Notes: generated by a model from the sequence alone, not told the origin. Numbered from the stretch's first letter, positions 8,520-15,795 are shown. The stretch is DNA of 39,545 bases from Paenalicyclobacillus ferrooxydans (GCF_001399675.1 NZ_LJCO01000059.1:1-39545); one strand, 5' to 3'. Numbers and translations are program-made.

Positions 8520-8690
8520 CTAGAAAAAGCGTTTGCTCTTTGGCGTTAAAGGGTCACGGCTGTGCTTAACATTCTCCCATCCGCGGTCCTTTTTGTAGGT
8601 ACCGATAGCTTCTTTCCAGGTAATCGGTTCTTTTTTCTTGCCGGAACGCTTTCCAGAGCCGGACTGAGTCTTAAACGAAAAGATGGACAA
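8520..8690 (-). CDS. Small basic protein, 56 aa, third gene of the PIN toxin-antitoxin-like operon
   Basis: Reading starts at TTG (8690-8688). The start is chosen because GAGGTGATC, which matches nine bases of the 16S anti-SD complement, sits 3 bases before it and overlaps the PIN gene's stop codon. The product begins MSIFSFKTQSGSGKRSG and continues with K-K-K-E-P-I-T-W-K-E-A-I-G-T-Y-K-K-D-R-G-W-E; it is rich in Lys and Arg, with one predicted helix around W-K-E-A-I-G-T-Y. I do not recognise the family. The frame is open a little further upstream (to a TTG at 8792), but that start lacks a ribosome-binding site and would overlap the PIN gene. Position 11 bases after the PIN stop suggests co-expression. 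Too short for certainty. Confidence 0.45.
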   Translation of the reverse strand: MSIFSFKTQSGSGKRSGKKKEPITWKEAIGTYKKDRGWENVKHSRDPLTPKSKRFF

Positions 8691-8700
8691 GACGATCACC

Positions 8701-9354
8701 TCAAGGTCCCTGGCCGGAGGCAGCACTTTGTGTTTCGGAGAGCTCCTCTCCAACTGGTTCACGCTTATTCGACGGGGGGTATCCCCGGACAACTAGTTTT
8801 TGATGTGTGCTGCCGCCGCCGACTAGGGAGTTACGGAGTATCATCCTCATACTCAATTTGTAATCTCTCAAATGCGCTTCGGACGATAGCCTCACCGATG
8901 TACCTGGGGTTATTTCGGTGTATAATAGTATGATATCTTTCGCGTGACTAGCGGGGAGCCCACCGGCTTCGACTAAATTACAAATGAGTTCAACTCCCCA
9001 GATGAGTGGCACACCTTCCCCTTCACATTCTCTTCGCAAGGGCTTATCGTTTGTAACACAAGTCCACCCGTGATCTCTAGCGAGAATTAGACATAAATGA
9101 TCCTGAAACGAAAGTGGCCCTCTACTCTCCGTTGTAGCTAGCATAACTTGATCGAGTTCTGGTTCAACCAGGGTAATGCCGAGCTCCAAACAATCATTTT
9201 CGCTGATCTCGTTCACTTCGCTTAAAACGGGTGTCGCTAGATGAATTGGACCGACATAAGCAAAAATTAACTTGATGATGGTCTTGTCACACTTGAAGTA
9301 ATCAATGAGGATGTTTGCATCAACTATAAGAAAAGGTTTCGTCTTTGTCCCCAT
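8701..9354 (-). CDS. PIN-domain protein (predicted RNase toxin) with an unusual C-terminal tail
   Basis: A 217-residue protein starting 4 bases after the stop of the XRE/ImmA-IrrE gene, whose last codons supply its SD (GGGAG). It opens FLIVDANILIDYF, the classic first strand of PIN domains. The four conserved acids can be placed: Asp12, Glu46 (V-L-S-E-V), Asp85 (F-Q-D-H-L-C-L-I-L-A) and Asp103 (C-V-T-N-D-K-P-L-R-R). PIN toxins of the VapC kind cleave RNA with Mg2+. XRE/ImmA-IrrE proteins paired with a downstream PIN/DUF4411-like protein are a recognised toxin-antitoxin-like arrangement. The PIN fold should end near residue 165-170; residues ~175-217 are polar, low in hydrophobics and look like an extra tail. 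Confidence 0.8.
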   Translation of the reverse strand: MGTKTKPFLIVDANILIDYFKCDKTIIKLIFAYVGPIHLATPVLSEVNEISENDCLELGITLVEPELDQVMLATTESRGPLSFQDHLCLILARDHGWTCVTNDKPLRRECEGEGVPLIWGVELICNLVEAGGLPASHAKDIILLYTEITPGTSVRLSSEAHLRDYKLSMRMILRNSLVGGGSTHQKLVVRGYPPSNKREPVGEELSETQSAASGQGP

Positions 9355-9358
9355 TCCG

Positions 9359-10510
9359 CTACTCCCAGGAAGAAACTCTTTCTCTCATGGCTTCAAGATC
9401 TAATCTCAAGATTTCAGCTCCGCGACTGAGGGTAATCTTGTCACTTTCGATTGCAAGTCGAACAAGCCTTGATAAACGATCTTCGATGAAATCTGATGCG
9501 GATAAAGAATCTGGTTCCTGTGAACGCAGTACTTCCGACATCGATTGATGGAATGAATGAGGCGGTAGCGCTTCAGGTTCATCCATAATTTTTAAGGTTT
9601 TACCGGTTCTTGATTTATACGCAGCTTGGAATTTACCCCAAACCGAACCGCCGTCGCGTTCGGCCAAACGATAAAGAACAGTTTTATAACTGACTTGGAA
9701 AATCCGCTTTACTTTCAGAACCCTGTCTACAAACGCTAACCCATAAGTTTCTTCCCATTCCGATTCAAAGGCTCTTTGTGGCATGAGGAAATAAGACGCA
9801 AAGATATTCGCTTCGGTTTCTTGACTATCATCTTCTTGGCTTTCGTTTACGTTATAGGCATCTAGATGAAGCAGTAAATGGCCTAACTCGTGTGCAGCGC
9901 TAAAAATCCATCTCTCTACAGAAATTCTTTCCCATACGTTAACAGCTACTGCTGGCCCTCCATCTAGCTCGGAAACAGACAGGCCAAAGAAACCATCGGA
10001 TGCGAGACTAATGGGATAGAGTTTAATCCCACTGGATTCAAGCAAACCAGCAATATCACGAATGGGTTCCTTTTCGTGTAGGTCTAATTCCTCTCTAGCC
10101 AATTCGGCAGCTCGTTTTGCACGTTCAACTCCAGCTTGAACGGAAGACAGTCGATGGACAAGGTCTTCAAACCGGTAGTTCTCCTTGTTCTGTAACAAGT
10201 TTTCAAGGTAATTGAAATCGTCTAGCCACCTGGCTACTTCATTGAGAATCTGTTCTCGGCTGTTCATACGCTTCAATGCTCTAAAACGAACGTTCTCTAA
10301 AGTACGCACAGGAGTAATCAGGTCTTGGAGTTTCACGCCCAATCCATCAGCAATACTTTGCAAAGTGGACACCTTCGGAGTCGACGCGCCAGTTTCAATG
10401 TTCCGATAAGCGGGCCTAGAAATCCCACTGAGTTCAGCCGCCTTATCTTGACTCCACCCATTGGCTTCCCGAATGCGTCGAAGGTTGTTGCCAATTATGT
10501 TTTGCTCCAT
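9359..10510 (-). CDS. XRE-family HTH regulator fused to an ImmA/IrrE-type zinc peptidase domain (antitoxin-like)
   Basis: The ATG at 10510 is chosen because GAAGAG lies 8 bases upstream; a GTG three codons earlier (10519) is possible. In numbering from that GTG, residues ~8-66 are an XRE helix-turn-helix (LRRIREANGWSQDKAAELSG, then I-S-R-P-A-Y-R-N-I-E-T-G), 95-150 is a coiled-coil-like linker, and 160-260 is the ImmA/IrrE peptidase domain with H-E-L-G-H (210-214) and the third zinc ligand Glu236 in E-T-E-A-N-I-F-A. Such proteins act as repressor and antitoxin or are cleaved/cleave a repressor on stress. Here the gene heads an operon with a PIN protein. The gene probably represses its own promoter: repeated TATACAT boxes flank the -10 region upstream. 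Confidence 0.88.
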   Translation of the reverse strand: MEQNIIGNNLRRIREANGWSQDKAAELSGISRPAYRNIETGASTPKVSTLQSIADGLGVKLQDLITPVRTLENVRFRALKRMNSREQILNEVARWLDDFNYLENLLQNKENYRFEDLVHRLSSVQAGVERAKRAAELAREELDLHEKEPIRDIAGLLESSGIKLYPISLASDGFFGLSVSELDGGPAVAVNVWERISVERWIFSAAHELGHLLLHLDAYNVNESQEDDSQETEANIFASYFLMPQRAFESEWEETYGLAFVDRVLKVKRIFQVSYKTVLYRLAERDGGSVWGKFQAAYKSRTGKTLKIMDEPEALPPHSFHQSMSEVLRSQEPDSLSASDFIEDRLSRLVRLAIESDKITLSRGAEILRLDLEAMRERVSSWE

Positions 10511-10532
10511 AAACACCACTCTTCTTATTTGT

Positions 10533-10578
10533 TATACATACAACACATTATATGCAAAAAAACAAATTTCGTATACAT
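10533..10578 (-). promoter_or_regulatory. Probable promoter/operator region of the XRE-PIN operon
   Basis: On the minus strand a TATAAT lies at 10552-10547, 37 bases before the chosen ATG. Two identical TATACAT boxes, on the plus strand at 10533-10539 and 10572-10578, flank it and are good candidates for XRE operator half-sites. No good -35 box is visible, which fits a regulated promoter. Confidence 0.45.
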
Positions 10579-10589
10579 GATAATTGTGG

Positions 10590-10618
10590 TTTACAAAAAA
10601 ACAGTTCATGCCTATAAT
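10590..10618 (+). promoter_or_regulatory. Housekeeping-type promoter for the ubiquitin-like operon
   Basis: TTTACA (10590-10595) and TATAAT (10613-10618) are separated by exactly 17 bases. It points towards the ubiquitin-like operon beginning at 10837, giving a ~210-base leader. It lies back to back with the XRE operon's control region, so the XRE protein could influence both. Confidence 0.75.
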
Positions 10619-10696
10619 TTGATTCGAGGTTGGTTACTAAAGGCCGACACAGGAAGGGGGCAACGGTCTTCAATAGCGCATGTTTATGTTGCTGCA

Positions 10697-10728
10697 AATA
10701 AAAACACGGCATGTGTCAGATGCCGTGT
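10697..10728 (-). terminator. Hairpin in the ubiquitin operon leader, terminator on the minus strand
   Basis: ACACGGCAT (10704-10712) and ATGCCGTGT (10720-10728) form a perfect 9-bp stem with a 7-nt loop. On the minus strand it is followed by TTTTATTT, a rho-independent terminator; on the plus strand there is no T-run, so in the operon leader it would be a plain hairpin. Confidence 0.65.
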
Positions 10729-10836
10729 CGGTTTGGCCCATTGCAAGGCCGGTGGATATAGGTTATGTACCAAAAACAATCATACCATATCCTCCCGGGA
10801 CACGAGAAGAACCATTTGAATGGAGGATTGATTTTG

Positions 10837-11163
10837 ATGCAAAACCCTGCAAATGAGTCGGCAATTGAAATCATCATTATCGACGTGGAGGAATATGCAA
10901 AGAAGGGCGAACTTCCTCCAAAGGGAATGCGGTACCGCATTCGTGTGGACAAGGAGTACTACGTAGTGGATGTACCTGAGGTCACTGGTCGAGACATCCT
11001 CCTTTTGGCGGGAAAGACGCCTCCTGAGCGGTTTCGACTTGATGAGAAGTTAAAGGGTGGCGCCACAAAGAAAATTGAATTGACCGATATTGTGGATTTA
11101 ACCACTCATGGCGTGGAGCGATTCATGACACTTCCCCTAGACCAAACCGAGGGGGAGCAATGA
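10837..11163 (+). CDS. Ubiquitin-like protein with one multiubiquitin-type beta-grasp domain
   Basis: The ATG at 10837 has TGGAGGA nine bases upstream; an earlier in-frame ATG (10765) has none. The 108-residue product carries, from about residue 32 to 99, the pattern of the multiubiquitin family: YRIRVDKEYYVV strand pair, V-T-G-R-D-I-L-L-L-A-G-K-T-P-P helix, a K-I-E-L-T-D strand, then V-D-L-T-T-H-G-V-E-R-F-M-T-L-P. Family members contain one to several such repeats and are encoded beside E2, JAB and E1 proteins. The protein would be the modifier attached to targets by the next genes. It ends L-D-Q-T-E-G-E-Q, without a terminal Gly-Gly; Gly106 is the only glycine near the end. The stop overlaps the E2 start by 4 bases. 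Confidence 0.85.
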   Translation: MQNPANESAIEIIIIDVEEYAKKGELPPKGMRYRIRVDKEYYVVDVPEVTGRDILLLAGKTPPERFRLDEKLKGGATKKIELTDIVDLTTHGVERFMTLPLDQTEGEQ

Positions 11164-11597
11164 TGGAACTGAATGAATTGCGCCGTGGCTTCGACCTCCC
11201 AGAAGAAGACCGTGAGCATTTAGATGCCCGCGGTCTCCCTTGGGAGACCGTATCAGAAAAGGATAACCAGTGGCTTTTGATTCATGACTTTCCGATACCT
11301 GAGGGCTATAGTCATCGGTCAGTGATGGCAGCCATTCGCATCCCCGCTAATTATCCGACCGCTGGACTAGACATGGTTTATTTTCATCCTTCGCTTGCCC
11401 GTGAAGATGGCATTCGCATCCCGGCGACGACAGAAGGTACAGTGGTCATTGATGGCTGCAGCTTTCAGCAATGGTCTCGTCACCGCACGGCAGCGAACCC
11501 ATGGCGTCCAGAAATAGACCAGATTTCCACCCACCTCAGCTTAGTGGAGGAATGGCTCCTACGCGAGTTTCCAGTGAAAGGAGTCACTCCGTCATGA
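11160..11597 (+). CDS. E2-like conjugating enzyme (Prok-E2_E type)
   Basis: A 145-residue protein preceded by GGGGGAG and overlapping both neighbours by 4 bases. The central part matches an E2 core: strand ending I-R-I-P-A-N-Y-P (the proline-rich turn of E2 folds), then A-G-L-D-M-V-Y-F-H-P-S-L, and after it V-I-D-G-C-S-F-Q-Q-W-S-R-H with Cys100 as the probable catalytic cysteine. The closing helix I-S-T-H-L-S-L-V-E-E-W-L-L is also typical. It would accept the ubiquitin-like protein from the E1 half of the next gene and pass it to a target. No E3-like protein is seen in the operon. Confidence 0.85.
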   Translation: MMELNELRRGFDLPEEDREHLDARGLPWETVSEKDNQWLLIHDFPIPEGYSHRSVMAAIRIPANYPTAGLDMVYFHPSLAREDGIRIPATTEGTVVIDGCSFQQWSRHRTAANPWRPEIDQISTHLSLVEEWLLREFPVKGVTPS

Positions 11598-13009
11598 ACG
11601 ATATCAAGTTACGTCTAACGGGCCGTCAACACGAGGCCCTTTATCATCATCTTTTTCCAGGTGACGGAAAGGAAGCAGTGGCCCTCGCTCTATGTGGGGT
11701 TGGGGAATGGTCTGAAGGTGCTGGTCACTGTGAGCGAGTGGTTTGTATTCACCGCATAAAGCTCGTCCCTTATGGGGTTTGTTCCGTACGGACGGAAGAT
11801 CGAGTGACATGGTCAACGGATTCTGTAATGGATCTAATTCAGGAAGCAGAACGCAAACACATGGTCATTTTAAAAATTCATAGCCATCCAATCGGCTTTC
11901 CTAGGTTTTCCGCCTTTGATGACGAATCCGACCGGGAACTGTTTACAGGAATTTCGGGCTGGCTGGATACTGACTTTCCAGGAGTCAGTGCGATTATGAT
12001 GCCTGACGGTCAGATAATCGCAAGAGCCGTCGATGACGACGGAAACTTTAGCGAGGTAGCATCTGTCAGTGTGGTGGGCCCTGACGTAACCATCTGGGAT
12101 TCTACAACATCAGCCAAAGAGGACATTCCTCAATTTATGATGAGGACAGCACAAACTTTCGGGCAGGGGACTACAGAAAAACTTTCTCGACTCTCAATTG
12201 GTGTTGTGGGTATTTCAGGAACGGGCAGCCCTGTAGTGGAAATGTTACACCGATTGGGTGTCGGTGAATTGGTTCTTGTGGATGGCGACGTTATTGAAGA
12301 AAAGAATGTAGGCCGCATTTATAATTCTACTCTCAGCGATGCAGAAGAGTCCCGGTCCAAGGTTCATATGTTGGCTGCAGCTATTGACCGAACGGGCCTT
12401 CCCACTAAGGTGGCGCGTATTCCGAAAGATCTCTTTCATCCGGAGGTTGTGCGCCGTTTGGCTCAATGTGACGTCATTTTCGGATGTATGGATTCCGTAG
12501 ATGGTCGGGATCTCCTAAATCGACTATGTTCCTGTTACTGCATTCCTTATTTTGATTTGGGGGTTCGTTTAGATGCGGACGGACGCGGAGGGGTAACCCA
12601 AGTATGTGGCACGGTTCATTTCCTTCAACCAGATGGCTCTAGCCTATTGAGCCGAGGAGTATATACGGAAGAAGAGCTGCGGGCTAGTAATCTTCGGCGA
12701 ACTGACCCCGAACAATACCACGAGCAAGTCGCCTCAAAATATATTAAAGGAGTCCAAGAAGATCGTCCTGCGGTGATTAGTGTCAATACCTTGGTCGCTA
12801 GCCTTGCAGTGAATGATTTCTTGGCTCGTATCCACCCATTTCGAGACGACTCCAACGAGAAAGTTGCTTGTCTGCGTGTTAGTCTGACGCAAAACCGACT
12901 CATCCCAGAGGCCGAAGGACCTTCATGCAGAGTTCTCGAAAAGGTCACAGGCCGTGGGGATATGCGTCCGTTACTCAACATGCCTGTTTTAAGTGAGAGG
13001 ACTTTCTAA
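11594..13009 (+). CDS. JAB (MPN+) peptidase - E1-like ThiF adenylation enzyme fusion
   Basis: The ATG at 11594 (AAAGGAG about 10 bases upstream, ATGA overlap with the E2) gives 471 residues; the frame is open further upstream but inside the E2 gene. Residues ~5-160 are a JAB domain with the full metalloprotease signature H96-S-H98-x7-S106-x2-D109. Residues ~185-460 are an E1/ThiF domain: G-V-V-G-I-S-G-T-G-S nucleotide loop (203-212), V-L-V-D230 strand end, and N-V-G-R-I-Y-N (238-244), the arginine-containing adenylation motif. Candidate catalytic cysteines include C299, C312, C314, C316 and C338. One polypeptide could therefore mature or remove the modifier and also activate it. JAB-E1 fusions next to E2 and multiubiquitin genes are a known prokaryotic arrangement. 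Confidence 0.9.
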   Translation: MNDIKLRLTGRQHEALYHHLFPGDGKEAVALALCGVGEWSEGAGHCERVVCIHRIKLVPYGVCSVRTEDRVTWSTDSVMDLIQEAERKHMVILKIHSHPIGFPRFSAFDDESDRELFTGISGWLDTDFPGVSAIMMPDGQIIARAVDDDGNFSEVASVSVVGPDVTIWDSTTSAKEDIPQFMMRTAQTFGQGTTEKLSRLSIGVVGISGTGSPVVEMLHRLGVGELVLVDGDVIEEKNVGRIYNSTLSDAEESRSKVHMLAAAIDRTGLPTKVARIPKDLFHPEVVRRLAQCDVIFGCMDSVDGRDLLNRLCSCYCIPYFDLGVRLDADGRGGVTQVCGTVHFLQPDGSSLLSRGVYTEEELRASNLRRTDPEQYHEQVASKYIKGVQEDRPAVISVNTLVASLAVNDFLARIHPFRDDSNEKVACLRVSLTQNRLIPEAEGPSCRVLEKVTGRGDMRPLLNMPVLSERTF

Positions 13010-13010
13010 C

Positions 13011-13355
13011 ATGACCTATAACTTAATGCGACGAGCATTCCGTTGGCTTACGAATCTATTTACTAGGCAACCTCCTGTCTACCGTACAGCTTTCATGGAA
13101 GAGCTGCCTGAGCGGCTGGACAAGCACCTAATTTATATCTTAGGTGAAGGTGAGTACACATGGTCTGCAGAAATGCTTTGTCCGTGTGGTTGTGGAGAAG
13201 TATTGCATATGAGTCTTCACCCAGATGGACGACCGCGGTGGGAGCTAACACGGCACCCTGACGGTACAGTTTCCCTATCCCCCTCTGTCTGGAGGAAAGT
13301 TGGTTGCCGTAGTCACTTTTTTCTAGAACGAGGGAGAGTTCGGTGGTGTAAATAA
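13011..13355 (+). CDS. DUF6527-like cysteine-rich protein of the ubiquitin-like operon
   Basis: Starts one base after the JAB-E1 stop, with GAGAGG upstream. The 114-residue protein has an N-terminal amphipathic/basic helix (M-R-R-A-F-R-W-L-T-N-L-F), a middle C-P-C-G-C-G knuckle, and a late Cys-x-x-(Ser)-His pair (G-C-R-S-H-F-F) before R-V-R-W-C-K; together these could bind one zinc ion. The pattern matches DUF6527 proteins, which are found repeatedly in the same kind of operon. Its role is unknown; a substrate adaptor or E3-like function is a reasonable guess but not shown by the sequence. Confidence 0.75.
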   Translation: MTYNLMRRAFRWLTNLFTRQPPVYRTAFMEELPERLDKHLIYILGEGEYTWSAEMLCPCGCGEVLHMSLHPDGRPRWELTRHPDGTVSLSPSVWRKVGCRSHFFLERGRVRWCK

Positions 13356-13431
13356 AGCGGCCATCAAAGTTGGAGAGTTCACGGAGCCCGGAATTCGTTT
13401 GCAAAGCAAAATGGATACCAACACTATGTAA

Positions 13432-13490
13432 ATCAGCTCACACAATTGAAGGAGCTCTCATGTAGGGCTCCTTCAATTGTGTGAGCTGAT
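13432..13490. repeat. 24-bp perfect inverted repeat with 11-nt spacer
   Basis: The left arm 13432-13455 begins ATCAGCTCACACAATTG and its exact reverse complement fills 13467-13490. Every one of the 24 positions pairs. There is no T-run on either side. It lies between the ubiquitin-like operon and the helicase gene; it may be a very stable transcription barrier, a cruciform-forming protein site or the remains of a mobile element. Confidence 0.9.
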
Positions 13491-13599
13491 AAGACCACGG
13501 TATTTTTGAAGAAATGGCACAATGTTGGCGTTCAAACGCACTTCGTCTCGGGTACCCTTCGATTGACGTTCAGCTGTAATCGTCGGGGGAGGGTGCAAA

Positions 13600-15795
13600 A
13601 TGGATGCATGGATTCGGGCTACGATAGGTGGACGGAAGGTCAGGCTCACGTACGAGGATTTGATGCAAGGTGATGCCAAGACTCAGGAGCTTCTTCATGA
13701 ATTGTATGAGGCGGGAGCCGATGTGGAATGTATGTGTTGTGACAAGCCTGTACCTATGCACATCCGGAGAATTCGAATTCGCCCTCCGACGTATTGTCTC
13801 GTGACGAATAAGCACCACCAACATGCCAATTCCTGCTTTCGCAGTATTCAATTCCTCACAACGCCACCATCTGACCGTACCCAATCCCAATCCGTTGTAT
13901 TCAATGATTCCCCCAAAGCCCATCACGATCAAATTGAGATCATTTTCGAAGCGCATGCGTCACAACGTGAACTCACCATCAATAGGTCCAGTGCAGACCC
14001 ACCAGCCCAAGAAAGGAGAACACTCATGCCGAGTGTAGCAGAGCTCAATGCCGATCAAAGGGAGGCGGCCATGCATAAAGATGGTCCATGCATTGTTGTC
14101 GCAGCGGCTGGGTCTGGGAAAACCGCGATGCTCATCACAAGAATGAAGTTGCTTGTGGAAAATGGCGTGCAACCGGAGCGGATTCTTGCATGTACGTTTA
14201 CACGTAAAGCCGCAGATGAGATGAAGGAAAGATTGGTTGCTAGTCTTGGAAGCAGAGGCAGTCAGATTACAATCGGAACGATTCACTCGATTGCCTATCG
14301 TATGGTGATGCCGCAACTTGGCCACGGCTGGAGTGTGGTGACAGAACCATCCTGGTTGATTGAGCAAATACTCGAGCCTGCTCATTCGCACAACCCGTTT
14401 GGGGTAGGGAAGATTCTTGGGCCAACCGAAGCAATCCTTGGCGTACATCGTGCAAAGGCAGATGCACTTTGGCCCATGCAGGTTGATGGGAAACTGGGTA
14501 AGGTGTACAAGGCGTACGAAAATCTGAAGTCAGAGAAAAAGAAACTGGATTTCGAAGACCTTCTGCTTCACGCAGTCCGCTTATTTCAGACTAGACCTGA
14601 CTTGGCACAACTGTGGCGGGAAGGATTTGACTACGTATTGGTCGATGAGTTTCAGGACGTCAACCAGATACAGTGGCTGTTCCTATGTGAACTGGTGAAA
14701 GAGACGCGAAACATTTGTGTGGTCGGCGATGATTGGCAGAGCATCTATGGATTTCGGGGCGCTCGTCCTTCCCTGATGCAAGATTTTCTGCGGCGGTTCC
14801 CTGATGCGAAGAAAGTCGTGTTATCCATGAATTATCGGTCGCATGACTTAATTGTCGAACTCGGGAATCGGGTTATTACACTCAACCACGGGCATCAGAT
14901 AGAGAAGCGGGTTCAAGCGAACCGCGGCATATCTGAAAGTGCCACCGTTCAAGTTGTAACGGTGCAGTCAGACGTGGAGGAAGCACGTTTTGTCGCCAAC
15001 GAAATTCGTCAGCTGAAAGCACGATTTCCAGAGGTTCCGTATAGCGAATATGCCGTGTTATATCGAACGAACATACAGTCCCGTGTGTATGAAGAGGCGC
15101 TGGCTGAACATGGGATCGCTTATCAGATTGTTGGGGACACCCATTTTTATGAGAGCCGTGATGTAAAGGTGATACTCGACTACCTACGTACGGTGTGCGA
15201 TAAATCGGACCCGGGACTTTGGGGACCGCTTATCAATCGTCCCAAGCGTTTTGTGCCAAATACCGTCGTGCGCGAAGTGCAACAGGGTGGTTGGACCGCT
15301 GTTGAAAATCACGCGAAGTGCCACGCGTTTCTTACAACCATTACGGAATTGGAGAAGCATGCGTCTCCCGCGGACGCCATTCGATGGCTAGTTGAAGCGG
15401 AGCCGGAGCTTGTTCGTTCCCAGGATGATTCAGAGCCGATTAGATGGGTCGATTCACTCATCCAATCCGCCGCTCGGTTTGAAACCGTACCTGAGTTCTT
15501 ACGATTCGTGGATTGGGTCTCTGAGTGGAGTCAGAAACCAAAGCGGGACGCTGTGCAGTTGATGTCGATTCATCGGAGCAAAGGATTGGAATTTGAGACC
15601 GTATTTGTAACGGGTCTTGTAGAAGGGCTACTTCCTCACAAAAAGTCGTTGACAGAGGAAGGGCTGCGTGAGGAAACTCGACTCTGCTATGTCGCCATTA
15701 CGCGCGCCAAGGAGAACCTCTATCTCTTATCGTCGGAGACGTACGGCAATACCGCGTTTGAAAGGTCACGGTATATCAAAGTCCTTCAGGAATAA
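13600..15795 (+). CDS. UvrD/PcrA-type superfamily 1 helicase with a Cys/His-rich N-terminal extension
   Basis: A 731-residue protein. Residues ~143-731 are a UvrD-type helicase: Q motif L-N-A-D-Q-R-E-A-A, Walker A A-G-S-G-K-T (170-175), motif II V-D-E-F-Q-D near 348-353, motif III G-D-D-W-Q-S-I-Y-G-F-R-G, motif V M-S-I-H-R-S-K-G-L-E-F and motif VI E-E-T-R-L-C-Y-V-A-I-T-R-A. It would unwind DNA 3' to 5' with ATP. At under 600 residues the helicase part is short for UvrD. Residues 1-142 are extra and contain Cys44, Cys46, Cys47, Cys66, His72, His73, His75 and Cys79, a probable zinc site resembling that at the start of DUF1173 plasmid proteins. The ATG at 13600 has GGGGGAGG 8 bases upstream; a second in-frame ATG at 14026 also has a strong SD. 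Confidence 0.88.
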   Translation: MDAWIRATIGGRKVRLTYEDLMQGDAKTQELLHELYEAGADVECMCCDKPVPMHIRRIRIRPPTYCLVTNKHHQHANSCFRSIQFLTTPPSDRTQSQSVVFNDSPKAHHDQIEIIFEAHASQRELTINRSSADPPAQERRTLMPSVAELNADQREAAMHKDGPCIVVAAAGSGKTAMLITRMKLLVENGVQPERILACTFTRKAADEMKERLVASLGSRGSQITIGTIHSIAYRMVMPQLGHGWSVVTEPSWLIEQILEPAHSHNPFGVGKILGPTEAILGVHRAKADALWPMQVDGKLGKVYKAYENLKSEKKKLDFEDLLLHAVRLFQTRPDLAQLWREGFDYVLVDEFQDVNQIQWLFLCELVKETRNICVVGDDWQSIYGFRGARPSLMQDFLRRFPDAKKVVLSMNYRSHDLIVELGNRVITLNHGHQIEKRVQANRGISESATVQVVTVQSDVEEARFVANEIRQLKARFPEVPYSEYAVLYRTNIQSRVYEEALAEHGIAYQIVGDTHFYESRDVKVILDYLRTVCDKSDPGLWGPLINRPKRFVPNTVVREVQQGGWTAVENHAKCHAFLTTITELEKHASPADAIRWLVEAEPELVRSQDDSEPIRWVDSLIQSAARFETVPEFLRFVDWVSEWSQKPKRDAVQLMSIHRSKGLEFETVFVTGLVEGLLPHKKSLTEEGLREETRLCYVAITRAKENLYLLSSETYGNTAFERSRYIKVLQE
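14014..14028 (+). promoter_or_regulatory. Internal Shine-Dalgarno and ATG inside the helicase gene
   Basis: AGGAG (14014-14018, within GAAAGGAGAA) lies 7 bases before an in-frame ATG at 14026. Starting here gives a 589-residue protein beginning M-P-S-V-A-E-L-N-A-D-Q-R-E, i.e. exactly the helicase without the zinc-finger extension. Both the long and the short form may be made. Confidence 0.6.

Noticed and set aside
11152-11163. Ubiquitin-like protein ending in -Gln, recalling the Gly-Gly-Gln end of Pup
   Set aside because: The fold pattern is beta-grasp, not the disordered Pup chain, and the neighbouring enzymes are E1/E2, not PafA/Dop.
13960-14448. Open frame of 162 codons on the minus strand inside the helicase gene
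   Set aside because: It lies wholly within the UvrD-type helicase, has no ribosome-binding site and its composition (many Cys, His, Arg) is that of an antisense shadow.
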